The position numbers were made by a program, and so were the translations under genes. Of a DNA stretch of 64,000 nt, positions 45,987-54,098 are shown one piece after another (the stretch's first letter is position 1; each line of letters starts with the position of its first letter). The DNA is taken from the NCBI RefSeq assembly GCF_026409565.1, contig NZ_CP112881.1, positions 434,001 to 498,000 of the forward strand, in the 5' to 3' direction. The notes beneath the pieces were generated by a model. The model saw nothing but the letters and a program-made list of their open reading frames with translations, was not told where the DNA came from and searched no databases. Origin of the DNA: Sneathiella aquimaris (GTDB taxonomy: Bacteria > Pseudomonadota > Alphaproteobacteria > Sneathiellales > Sneathiellaceae).

Positions 45987-47272
45987 TACAGCTGGTTCCC
46001 TTTATTGCGTTGATCTTGCTGGGCTCGGGCCTTGCCATTGCCTATGTAATCGGTGGAAGTGCCGTACTGGCCTTCTGGTCAACCGGGAACGAACGATATC
46101 TGGCCATATTGCCGCAACAGATTTTCTCGAAAATTGATGTTTTTGCCTTGATGGCGATGCCGCTTTTTATTCTGGCGGGTGAATTTATGAACCGCGGCGG
46201 CGTAACCAAGGCGCTGATCAATCTGTCCATGGCTTTGGTTGGTCGGTTGCGGGGTGGGCTTGGGCATGTCAATATTTTGACCAGTGTCTTCTTTGCAGGT
46301 ATTTCCGGATCTGCCGTGGCGGATGCAGCGGCGTTATCCAATACGCTGGTCCCGGCTATGAAGGAACGCGGATATTCGTTGACCTATGCCAGTGCGATCA
46401 CCGCTGCGTCGTCGATTATTGGACCCATTGTTCCGCCGTCGATCATTCTGATTTTTTATGGCGCGTTGATGGGAACCTCTGTGACGTCGCTTTTTCTGGC
46501 GGGGATCATTCCCGGATTGATTCTGGCGGCGGCGCTGATTGCTGTAAATGCTGTATTCGCCTGGAAGGAAGATCATCCGAAGGTGAGTAAAGGTGAGGCG
46601 CCTCCTTTTGCGGCTACTCTCCTCCACTCACTGCCTGCGTTGCTTCTGCCGGTGATTATTCTGGGCGGCATCGTTTTCGGCTGGACAACCCCGACAGAGG
46701 CCGCCGCAATTGCCGTGTTTGCAGCACTGGGCGCAGGCTGGTTCTATGAAGGATTGAAATGGGCATCCATTCTTGAGGGCTTGCGCAGAACAGCAATGTT
46801 GTCCGGGTCTATTTTCATTATTATCTGCGCGGTTTCCGCACTGGGCTATCTTGGGGCGATCGAAAGGATTCCCGAAGCCATCTCGGACATCGTTGCGGCC
46901 CTCGGCCTGGGTCCTGCGGGATATATGCTGGTTCTGAACGTGGTTTTTCTGATTGCCGGTATGGTGCTTGATATTCCGGTTGCGCTGGCTCTTCTCGTGC
47001 CGCTTCTTGCACCCGTTGCGTTGGCCCACGGGGCCGATCCGGTGCATCTGGGTATTGTGCTGTGCTTTAATCTTTGTATTGGGCTTGTATCCCCGCCACT
47101 TGGGGGCTGCTTACTGGTTGTGTCCACGGTTACGGGTGTCAATTACTGGCGCCTTGCCCGATCCGTTATTCCTTTTGTTGTTGTACAGATTGCGGTTCTG
47201 ATTTTGCTGATTGAGGTGCCCGCCCTCAGTCTGTTTTTACCGCGTGCCTTTGGCTTCGTTGGAGGAGGGTAG
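45983..47272 (+). CDS. TRAP transporter large permease (DctM), second system
   Basis: A 429-residue membrane protein with about twelve hydrophobic segments. DctM marks are MAMPLFILAGEFMNRGGVTK, SSIIGPIVPPSIILIFYG and CIGLVSPPLGGCLLV. It is the ion-coupled transport subunit. The start overlaps the oxidoreductase stop (ATGA), and the receptor gene follows 41 bases later. Gene order DctM-DctP-DctQ differs from the first TRAP operon, DctP-DctQ-DctM. Confidence 0.93.
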   Translation: MIQLVPFIALILLGSGLAIAYVIGGSAVLAFWSTGNERYLAILPQQIFSKIDVFALMAMPLFILAGEFMNRGGVTKALINLSMALVGRLRGGLGHVNILTSVFFAGISGSAVADAAALSNTLVPAMKERGYSLTYASAITAASSIIGPIVPPSIILIFYGALMGTSVTSLFLAGIIPGLILAAALIAVNAVFAWKEDHPKVSKGEAPPFAATLLHSLPALLLPVIILGGIVFGWTTPTEAAAIAVFAALGAGWFYEGLKWASILEGLRRTAMLSGSIFIIICAVSALGYLGAIERIPEAISDIVAALGLGPAGYMLVLNVVFLIAGMVLDIPVALALLVPLLAPVALAHGADPVHLGIVLCFNLCIGLVSPPLGGCLLVVSTVTGVNYWRLARSVIPFVVVQIAVLILLIEVPALSLFLPRAFGFVGGG

Positions 47273-47313
47273 TCAAAAGGTTTTATTCAAAATAACTAAT
47301 ATGGAGAGGTTCA

Positions 47314-48291
47314 ATGAAATATAAAAAAATCCTGTTTGGTGCTTTGGTTGCTGCCACCAGCGCCTTTGTGCAGCCCGCCCTTGCAGACGTGAAAATTGCG
47401 CTGGACAGTCCGCAAAATCTGGAAGCATCCGGCAGTTATGTCTGGGCAAACAGCTTTAGTACATATCTGAACAAAAACGGGATCAAGGCTGAGGAATATC
47501 AGCGTGGATCACTGGGCGGTGATGACGAATTGTTCGATCAGATCAGTCAGGGATTGCTTGAAGTTTCCATGTCCCCGCTGAATATTGTGGGGTCGTTGGA
47601 TAGCCTGATTTATGGGTTGCGTCTTCCATATTTCTTTAAAGATATGGCAGAAGTCGACAAGGCCCTGAATGAAGGCGGCATGCTGGACAAGATCAACGCC
47701 AAAACAACGCCCGCCGGCGTTCGGGTTCTTGCAGTTAATTCCGTTGGTCAAGCGTCTGGTATTTTCAATACAAAACGTCCGATCAAATCTGTTAAAGACA
47801 TGTCCGGTTTGCGGATGCGGGCGCTGGATGAAAGTCAGATCGAACTATATAAAGCCTGGGGCGCTGCGGGCACGATTGTCAGCTGGGCGGAGGTTCCAAA
47901 CGCCTTGCAAACTGGGGTTGCTGATGGATATCTGAACCCGGCTTTTGTGCCCCTGTTGTTTGGTCATACTGACTTTATCAAGCATTTCACGGATGCCGCG
48001 ATTACACCATCCCTTCGGATCACCATCGTCTCCGAGATGTGGTATCAGGGCCTGGGTGAAAAGGATCGGGCTACCGTGGATGCTGCGGCAAAAGCGGCAA
48101 CAATGGCCAACCGGGAGTGGCTGAAAAAGCAGGATGCGGTTTTTCAAAAGCTGGAAGCTGCAGGAGTTTCAATTCAACGCCTGGATCAGTCTGCACGGGA
48201 TGCTTTCCGGGCGGCGTCTGCGCCTGCCTATAACAGTGGTTTGATCAGTCAGGATCAGATTACCGAATGGGAGAAAGCCAAGGGGAACTGA
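47314..48291 (+). CDS. TRAP transporter substrate-binding protein, second system
   Basis: A 325-residue periplasmic receptor (DctP family) with a Sec signal peptide, cleaved after QPALA near residue 24; ATG 47314 has GGAGAGG upstream. Family blocks include GLRMRALDESQIELYKAWGA and VPNALQTGVADGYLNPAF. The Arg in the MRALD segment is at the place of the carboxylate-binding Arg of DctP proteins, so a ligand with a carboxyl group is likely. Unlike the first receptor it has no twin-arginine motif. Confidence 0.92.
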   Translation: MKYKKILFGALVAATSAFVQPALADVKIALDSPQNLEASGSYVWANSFSTYLNKNGIKAEEYQRGSLGGDDELFDQISQGLLEVSMSPLNIVGSLDSLIYGLRLPYFFKDMAEVDKALNEGGMLDKINAKTTPAGVRVLAVNSVGQASGIFNTKRPIKSVKDMSGLRMRALDESQIELYKAWGAAGTIVSWAEVPNALQTGVADGYLNPAFVPLLFGHTDFIKHFTDAAITPSLRITIVSEMWYQGLGEKDRATVDAAAKAATMANREWLKKQDAVFQKLEAAGVSIQRLDQSARDAFRAASAPAYNSGLISQDQITEWEKAKGN

Positions 48292-48295
48292 TTTC

Positions 48296-48838
48296 ATGCG
48301 CGCCATTGCAGTAACACTTGATCAGATATCGTCGCAGTTAAACAGGATTGCCCTTTGGGGGGCTGTCGCGGCGGTATTGGTCATGGTTATGGCGGCTTCC
48401 TGGCAGGTATTCGCGCGATATCTGCTGGACGCCCCGCCGGTATGGACGGAGGAATTGTCCCGGCGGGCCATGGTGTGGGCGGGTATGTTAGGTGCATCCG
48501 CCGCGTTCCGTTACCGGGCAGACCCAACGCTGTTTCCGGCAATGGTCGCAATCAGAGGTCCCCTTGGAACAATGCTGGCCGTCATTCGGGCCGTTGGGGT
48601 TCTGCTCTTTACCCTGCCGGTGATCTGGTATTCTTTATTTGGGGCCAATATGAACATCACTTTTGGCTTTCTGGGGCGCAGTCTGGCGCGTCAGGCTGAA
48701 CTGCTGCCTGTTTCAATGATTTGGTTCACCGCTGCCGTGCCGATCGCATTTGTCCTCATACTAATTCATATGATTGCCAGTTTGAGCATCCGTTTCACCG
48801 GATTGGAGCAGGCGGAAGACTTGAAGAACAAGGAATAA
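48296..48838 (+). CDS. TRAP transporter small permease (DctQ), second system
   Basis: A 180-residue membrane protein with four hydrophobic helices, a normal DctQ length. The conserved block WQVFARYLLDAPPVWTEELS lies near residue 40, followed by RRAMVWAGMLGASAAFRYRA. It completes the TRAP system and starts four bases after the receptor's stop codon. Confidence 0.92.
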   Translation: MRAIAVTLDQISSQLNRIALWGAVAAVLVMVMAASWQVFARYLLDAPPVWTEELSRRAMVWAGMLGASAAFRYRADPTLFPAMVAIRGPLGTMLAVIRAVGVLLFTLPVIWYSLFGANMNITFGFLGRSLARQAELLPVSMIWFTAAVPIAFVLILIHMIASLSIRFTGLEQAEDLKNKE

Positions 48839-48841
48839 GAA

Positions 48842-50293
48842 ATGAAAGTTTTTATCGCGGGTTTGAGTACCGAAACAAATTCTTTCTCGCCTTTGCCAAC
48901 AGGGATGCTGAGCTTCGAAGAGGCGGCTATCCATCATGGAAATGCAACGTCAGACCCGATCCAATACTGGACGTCGCCTTTGCATGTCTGGCGCCGGTTG
49001 GCGGAAGCTGAGGGTTGGTCTGTAGTTGAAAGCCTGTCTGCACATGCGCAGCCTGCGGGGCCTACTGTGAAAAAGGTATATGAAGGCTTTCGCGATGAAA
49101 TTCTTCATGATCTGGAACAGCACGGACCCGTCGAAATTGTGTTGTTGGCGCTTCACGGCGCGATGATTGCTGATGGGTATGATGATTGCGAAGGCGATCT
49201 AATCGAAAAATGCCGGGCAATCTGCCCCGATGCCATCATCGGAGGTTTGCTTGACCCACACTGTCATTTGACAGACATCATGATGACAAAGGCCGATCTT
49301 CTGGTACCCTTTAAAGAGTATCCGCATGTGGATATTCCAGAACGGGCAGATGATTTATTTCGTCTGGCGCGGGAAACAGCGTTGGGGCATGTTAAGCCGG
49401 TCATGCGCGACTATGACTGTAAAATGATCCTTGCCATGCCCACCCCTCATGCGCCAATGCGGGGTTTTGTCGATGAAATGAGTGCGCGAGAAGGAAAAGA
49501 GGGCATTTTGTCCTTGTCTATCGCACATGGTTTTCCATGGGGAGATCACCCCAGAACGGGGACCCGGGCGCTCGCTATCTGTGACGGAGATGCTGTGCAA
49601 GCGACCGCTGTTGCGACTGACCTTGGACAGCGCCTATACGCCCTTAGGCATGAAATACTCTCTGAAAATATTGATATTGAGACGGCATTGGATAGAGCAG
49701 AAGCTGAACAAAACGGACCGGTTGTGCTTGCTGATATGTCTGACAATGCAGGCGGAGGCGCGCCATCTGACTCAACCTTTATGCTTAAAGCGATGCTGGA
49801 TCGCAATATGACGTCTGTTGCAACGGGTATCTTCTGGGATCCGATTGCGGTGCGCATTTGCCGAGAAGCGGGAGAAGGGGCCACGCTTCCACTTCGGTTG
49901 GGGGGGAAATGTGGTCCGATGTCGGGAGATCCCCTGGATTTGGTTGTCACCGTTAAGCGCTGCCTTTCCGGTGCCAGCCAAATGTTTGGAACTTTGCCTG
50001 TGCCTATGGGGGAAACGGTTTGGCTGCAGTGCGAGGGGATTGATATTATCGTCAACGATATTCGAACCCAGACCTTTCATCCTCAAGCGTTTGAGCAGCT
50101 GGGGATTTCTCTTGCAGACTACAAATATATTTGCGTCAAGTCCTCCAACCACTATCAGGCAGGGTTTAATCCGATTGCCAGTAAAGTGATCCCGGTCGCC
50201 ACGCCCGGTGCCATTACACCGGATTTTGCCAACATACCCTATACCAAACGAAAACCGAATTATTGGCCTAAGAGTGAGGACCCGTTCGCATGA
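48842..50293 (+). CDS. M81-family metallopeptidase (MlrC-like)
   Basis: A 483-residue cytoplasmic protein of the M81 (microcystinase C) family. The N-terminus VFIAGLSTETNSFSP is characteristic; probable metal ligands are in HGAMIADGYDDCEGD and LDPHCHLTD, and the C-terminal MlrC domain includes DMSDNAGGGAPSDSTFML. MlrC itself cleaves a linear microcystin-derived tetrapeptide, but most M81 members sit in amino acid or opine-like operons with unknown amide substrates. Here it follows the TRAP genes at a 3-base gap and overlaps the hydrolase gene by 4 bases, so it probably opens an amide bond of the imported compound. Confidence 0.9.
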   Translation: MKVFIAGLSTETNSFSPLPTGMLSFEEAAIHHGNATSDPIQYWTSPLHVWRRLAEAEGWSVVESLSAHAQPAGPTVKKVYEGFRDEILHDLEQHGPVEIVLLALHGAMIADGYDDCEGDLIEKCRAICPDAIIGGLLDPHCHLTDIMMTKADLLVPFKEYPHVDIPERADDLFRLARETALGHVKPVMRDYDCKMILAMPTPHAPMRGFVDEMSAREGKEGILSLSIAHGFPWGDHPRTGTRALAICDGDAVQATAVATDLGQRLYALRHEILSENIDIETALDRAEAEQNGPVVLADMSDNAGGGAPSDSTFMLKAMLDRNMTSVATGIFWDPIAVRICREAGEGATLPLRLGGKCGPMSGDPLDLVVTVKRCLSGASQMFGTLPVPMGETVWLQCEGIDIIVNDIRTQTFHPQAFEQLGISLADYKYICVKSSNHYQAGFNPIASKVIPVATPGAITPDFANIPYTKRKPNYWPKSEDPFA

Positions 50294-51132
50294 TAAACGC
50301 ACTGATAAAAGCACGGGACGCTTTTTCTTCGCGCCACCCTGAAACGCGGAGGATGTTAAATGGGCGGGATTGGGGCGTTCTGGATGTGGGCTCCGGGCCT
50401 GCGCTGATTTTAATTCCCGGCACGTTGGGCCGCGCAGATATTTTCTGGCAACAGATAGAGGCACTGTCTGATCGCCTGCGCCTTGTGGCTCTTAGCTATC
50501 CGAATAGTGGCGGCATTGAAGACTGGTCCGAGGATTTGATGTTGTTGCTTGAACAACTGAAGATCGACCACGCGAGTATTTTAGGGTCATCCCTTGGGGG
50601 CTATCTGGCTCAGTATTTTGCATCGGCTCATCCCGAAAAAGTGTCGGTCCTGATCGCGGCAAACACACTGCATTCGGTTGTTGGTATGGATCAGCGGGCC
50701 CCTTATTCCTCAGATTTGGACGCTGCCCCTATCGAAGAATTGCGTCAAGGATTTGAAATGGGACTTCGTTTGTGGGAGGAAACTCACCCCGAGCAAAGTG
50801 ATCTAGTTGAGATGCTGCTTAACGAAGTCAATGGCCGTATTCTGGAAAAAGAACTTCGCGCGCGGTTGTCTGCGTTGAAATTTGGTCCGGAATTATCAGA
50901 ATATCAGGCAAATTCCGTGACGGTTGAAAGCGAAGATGACCCGCTGATCCCGGATGATATGCGGCAGTCTGTCAGAGCCCGGTTAAAGCCAGAGATTGCC
51001 TATCGGTTTCTGTGGGGAGGGCATTTCCCTTATGTTATTCGCCCCGAATCTTACACATCATTGTTGGAGGAAACCCTGAATTTGGGGCTAACCGGACCAC
51101 AATGGGGTGAGGGAGGTCTGCGAGAGAAATGA
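50290..51132 (+). CDS. Alpha/beta hydrolase
   Basis: A 280-residue alpha/beta-hydrolase-fold enzyme. The nucleophile elbow is LGSSLGGYLAQYF with Ser in G-x-S-x-G, the acid is likely in EDDPLIPDDM, and the catalytic His is in GGHFPYV. No signal peptide. It overlaps both neighbours by 4 bases, so it is translationally coupled to the M81 peptidase and cyclodeaminase-family genes. An esterase or amidase step in the same pathway is likely; the substrate is unknown. Confidence 0.88.
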   Translation: MINALIKARDAFSSRHPETRRMLNGRDWGVLDVGSGPALILIPGTLGRADIFWQQIEALSDRLRLVALSYPNSGGIEDWSEDLMLLLEQLKIDHASILGSSLGGYLAQYFASAHPEKVSVLIAANTLHSVVGMDQRAPYSSDLDAAPIEELRQGFEMGLRLWEETHPEQSDLVEMLLNEVNGRILEKELRARLSALKFGPELSEYQANSVTVESEDDPLIPDDMRQSVRARLKPEIAYRFLWGGHFPYVIRPESYTSLLEETLNLGLTGPQWGEGGLREK

Positions 51133-52106
51133 TTATTCTGAGCAATGATGATGTGGCCCGACTGCTACCCATGGACGCCGCCATTCCCGTGGTTTCTGAT
51201 ATAATGAAAACCGTGTCACGCGGCACAGAAACCTTGCCGCTTCGCACGGCCATCCCGGTGGGCGGTGCTAATAAAATGGGAGTCATGCCGGGCGCGATAA
51301 CCGACCCGGCCTGTTTCGGGGTTAAGCTGGTCAGCCTGTTCCCGAATAATCCATCGCTCGGATTGTCATCGCATCGCGGTGCGATTGTTCTGTTTGAAAG
51401 TGAAACCGGAGGTGCCATCGCGATGATGGATGCGGGCCTGTTGACTGCAATTCGCACGGCGGCAGCAAGCGGTGTCGCAACAGATATTCTGGCCCGGAAA
51501 GAGGCGTCATCCCTTGCTCTTGTTGGATATGGAGAGCAGGCAGAATTCCATCTGGATGCCATATGTGCAGTACGACCTATTGAAACTGTAGAAGTTGTGG
51601 GGCGTTCTGCAGAAAAAGCGGCGCAATTTATTGCGCGGGCAGTTCAGAAATATCCCAATATTCGCTTTTGCTCGGGTACCGACGTGGAAAAGGCGGTAAA
51701 AACGGCTGATATTATTTGTACGGTCACCGCGTCTCCCGCACCGATCATTGAGGGCCGCTGGCTGACCCGTGGTTCCCACATAAACGCGGTAGGTTCGTCC
51801 ATCCCAACCATGCGTGAGTTGGACGATGAAGCAATCTTGCGGTCCCGCGTTTGGGTTGACTATTGGCCTTCCGCAGAAGCGCAAGCGGGCGAAATAGTTG
51901 ATATGATAAAAGCAGGTCTAATCACAAAAGACGATATTCAGGGTGAAATCGGCGCTGTTTTGTCTGGGGAAATCAACGGGCGACAGGACAATGATCAGAT
52001 AACACTTTACCGATCTCTTGGTATAGCCGCGCAGGATCTGTCCGTGGCACATTTTGTTGTAACAAAAGCCAAAGAAAACAACATGGGCCAGCAGGTGGCT
52101 TTTTAG
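51129..52106 (+). CDS. Ornithine cyclodeaminase / mu-crystallin family enzyme
   Basis: A 325-residue NAD(P)-binding protein of the OCD/mu-crystallin family. Conserved parts are PVGGANKMGVMPGAI, the Lys in FGVKLVSLFP, DAGLLTAIRTAAAS, the Rossmann loop LALVGYGEQAEFHLDAI and AVGSSIPTMRELDDE. Family members include ornithine cyclodeaminase, ketimine reductases, alanine dehydrogenase and cis-3-hydroxyproline dehydratase. With a flavin amine oxidase in the operon, reduction of a cyclic or linear imine is plausible. It is the last gene of the operon. Confidence 0.9.
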   Translation: MIILSNDDVARLLPMDAAIPVVSDIMKTVSRGTETLPLRTAIPVGGANKMGVMPGAITDPACFGVKLVSLFPNNPSLGLSSHRGAIVLFESETGGAIAMMDAGLLTAIRTAAASGVATDILARKEASSLALVGYGEQAEFHLDAICAVRPIETVEVVGRSAEKAAQFIARAVQKYPNIRFCSGTDVEKAVKTADIICTVTASPAPIIEGRWLTRGSHINAVGSSIPTMRELDDEAILRSRVWVDYWPSAEAQAGEIVDMIKAGLITKDDIQGEIGAVLSGEINGRQDNDQITLYRSLGIAAQDLSVAHFVVTKAKENNMGQQVAF

Positions 52107-52417
52107 TGCTGCATAAGAAACTGCTGTTTCTGGGTCCGCGTGGCCTGTCTGTTCGGCAACGGCCCTACATACTGCAGGTCAGGTAAGAGTACGCTGACCT
52201 ATTGAATAGGATAAAAACAACTCCGTCGTTTGCATGGATAGTCGGTAAAGCCCCGACCGGAAACCACCCTTCGTGCGTTGCCCACCCTTATCAAGAGAAG
52301 AGCTTTGCAGGCCTCACCCTTCCTGCTGGTTTCGGTCTGAATAACTGGTCATGGGCATGAAGATTTCTTGTCCTGACAGCCTAATCCCTCTATATTAGAT
52401 AGTTCAAATTAATAAAA
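52107..52417. other. Intergenic stretch, 311 bp, before the CsgG/giant-protein operon
   Basis: No gene or terminator hairpin is evident. The right end contains the promoter described at 52368-52396; the rest holds nothing I recognise. Confidence 0.6.
52368..52396 (+). promoter_or_regulatory. Sigma-70 promoter of the CsgG/giant-protein operon
   Basis: TTGTCC (52368-52373) and TATATT (52391-52396) are separated by exactly 17 bases. The predicted transcript start is near 52403, giving a short leader before the first gene at 52418 or 52430. Confidence 0.6.
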
Positions 52418-53035
52418 ATGGAGAGCAGGGTGATCTTTTCCAGTCCTGCCGCAAGGGGTTCCCTCTTGTTAAGGCTGTCTTTCGCGACACGCTTGCATCA
52501 CATCTCAAAGCTGATGTTGTTGGCTGTACCTTTTCTTGTCGGAACACCCGCCTTTGCAGATGATGACCGGCTTGAAAAAGCGAACCAGAATCGCGAAGCC
52601 GCGCAGGCACGGGCGCAAAGCCAGCTTGGATATCCATATGTTTTTCGGGAGTCTCGAGACAGACGGGTAGACTTTCTATCTCTTGCCGCCCAAATAACCG
52701 CTCTTTCACATTTGATGGACCAATTAGCCGCCTCTCAAAATAAATCCACGATTTCTCCTCCGCCTGAGGTTCCGATAAACGCTGGTCTGGGGCGCTCTCG
52801 CGCCGGAGCTCTGACGAAAGAGGCCTATGGTCCGGATGGTCCAACCATAAAGTCCGTTCGTTTGATCGCTGAATATCAATTAATCCGAAACGGGAACAAA
52901 CGCTTGAAACTTGGCGAGATCAAGGACCAGACGGATAGTTTGATACTGGATATCGTGACACAGGATGGTTCGTTGGTCGAAAGATATAAAATAGTCAAAG
53001 AAACCGGGGATTGGCTGTCGGTGGAAGATCCCTGA
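52418..53035 (+). CDS. Small exported protein of unknown family, upstream of CsgG-like gene
   Basis: A 205-residue protein from ATG 52418; an in-frame GTG at 52430 has GGAG six bases upstream and may be the real start. A long basic N-region and hydrophobic stretch (about 31-45) end at PAFA near residue 47, a signal peptide. The mature part begins with a charged helix (DDRLEKANQNREAAQARAQS), then a Pro-rich linker, and ends with a beta-rich domain (VRLIAEYQLIRNGNKRLKLG, SLVERYKIVKETGDWLSVED). I recognise no family. It starts the operon with the CsgG-like channel and the giant protein, so it may be an accessory or chaperone for secretion; that is inference. Confidence 0.72.
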   Translation: MESRVIFSSPAARGSLLLRLSFATRLHHISKLMLLAVPFLVGTPAFADDDRLEKANQNREAAQARAQSQLGYPYVFRESRDRRVDFLSLAAQITALSHLMDQLAASQNKSTISPPPEVPINAGLGRSRAGALTKEAYGPDGPTIKSVRLIAEYQLIRNGNKRLKLGEIKDQTDSLILDIVTQDGSLVERYKIVKETGDWLSVEDP

Positions 53036-53064
53036 ATAATTAACTTTAAAGCTAGGAATTTGTC

Positions 53065-54081
53065 ATGATTGCAAAACCGTTACGTGTTGGATATTCCCCT
53101 TTAAACGTGTTTTTGAGTGCTCTTGTGATTGTCGGTCTTCTGGGCGGGATTGCGAAGGCCGATGAAGAAAAAATTCCGGTACTGACGGATACAGTTCAGG
53201 AAATTAAAGGTCCAAAACGGGTTGTTTCCGTTGGTAAGTTTGACGCAATCGGATCGTTTGAACAGCAATATGGTGATTGGGATATCGGCGGGGGCATATC
53301 CGCGATGATGACAACGGCCCTTGTTGAAAGTGAACGGTTTATTGTCCTGGAGCGGGCCAATATGGGGCAGGTTCTTGCGGAACAGCAAATGAAAGGGCAA
53401 GGCGTTACCAGTGCGACCACAGGGCCCGCCCTAGGGCAGGTTACAGGAACCAATTTCCTGATTTATGGATCCGTTACCGAATTTGGCGCGGCGGATTCTG
53501 GCGGTGGGATGAGTTTGGGCCTGTCCGGTGGAAGTCTGGGAAAAATGCTTGGCGTCGGGCTTTCCCGGCAGACGGCCAGTGGCAAGGTTGCCATGGATAT
53601 CCGGCTGGTGAATGCCACCACGTCCCAAGTGGAGGAAGTGTATCGGGTTTCTGAGCAGATCGATAATTCATCATGGGATATAAATGTCGGCTATGAGGGT
53701 GTCAGTCTGGGGACCAATCAGTTTTTGAAAACCCCGCTTGGTGAAGCCACGCGCAAATGTATTACCAAAGCGGTTCAGCAAATAGCCGCCAAAACAGATA
53801 ACCTTCCCTGGACAGGGCAGGTGGTCGACTTCGATGGCGGCGAGGTTTACATCAATGCAGGTGCTGAAACGGGCCTGAAGATGAACGATAAATTCCGTGT
53901 CGAACGTATTCTCAAAAAACTGACGGATCCTGCAACGGGAGAATTGCTGATGCTCCGTAAAAAAGAGCTGGGCCTGGTAACAGTGACAGAGGTATTGCCG
54001 AAAATCTCTCTTGGTAATTTTGCGCCATTAGATACCGATGCTCCGCAACGGGGAGATCTTGTTGTAACCATTAGCCAATAG
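53065..54081 (+). CDS. CsgG/HfaB-family curli-type secretion protein
   Basis: A 338-residue exported protein. The N-terminal hydrophobic stretch ends at GIAKA near residue 32; no lipobox Cys is present, although CsgG is normally a lipoprotein. The CsgG domain is clear at about 50-240: VVSVGKFDAIGSFEQQYGDW, ESERFIVLERANMGQVLAEQ, GTNFLIYGSVTEFG. The last ~85 residues (VVDFDGGEVYINAGAETGLK and on) are an extra beta-rich domain with the look of a flagellar-assembly T-like fold. CsgG forms the outer-membrane channel for curli, and HfaB exports holdfast anchors. Here the probable cargo is the giant protein encoded 17 bases downstream. Confidence 0.85.
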   Translation: MIAKPLRVGYSPLNVFLSALVIVGLLGGIAKADEEKIPVLTDTVQEIKGPKRVVSVGKFDAIGSFEQQYGDWDIGGGISAMMTTALVESERFIVLERANMGQVLAEQQMKGQGVTSATTGPALGQVTGTNFLIYGSVTEFGAADSGGGMSLGLSGGSLGKMLGVGLSRQTASGKVAMDIRLVNATTSQVEEVYRVSEQIDNSSWDINVGYEGVSLGTNQFLKTPLGEATRKCITKAVQQIAAKTDNLPWTGQVVDFDGGEVYINAGAETGLKMNDKFRVERILKKLTDPATGELLMLRKKELGLVTVTEVLPKISLGNFAPLDTDAPQRGDLVVTISQ

Positions 54082-54098
54082 GAGGGGGGACAGACGCC

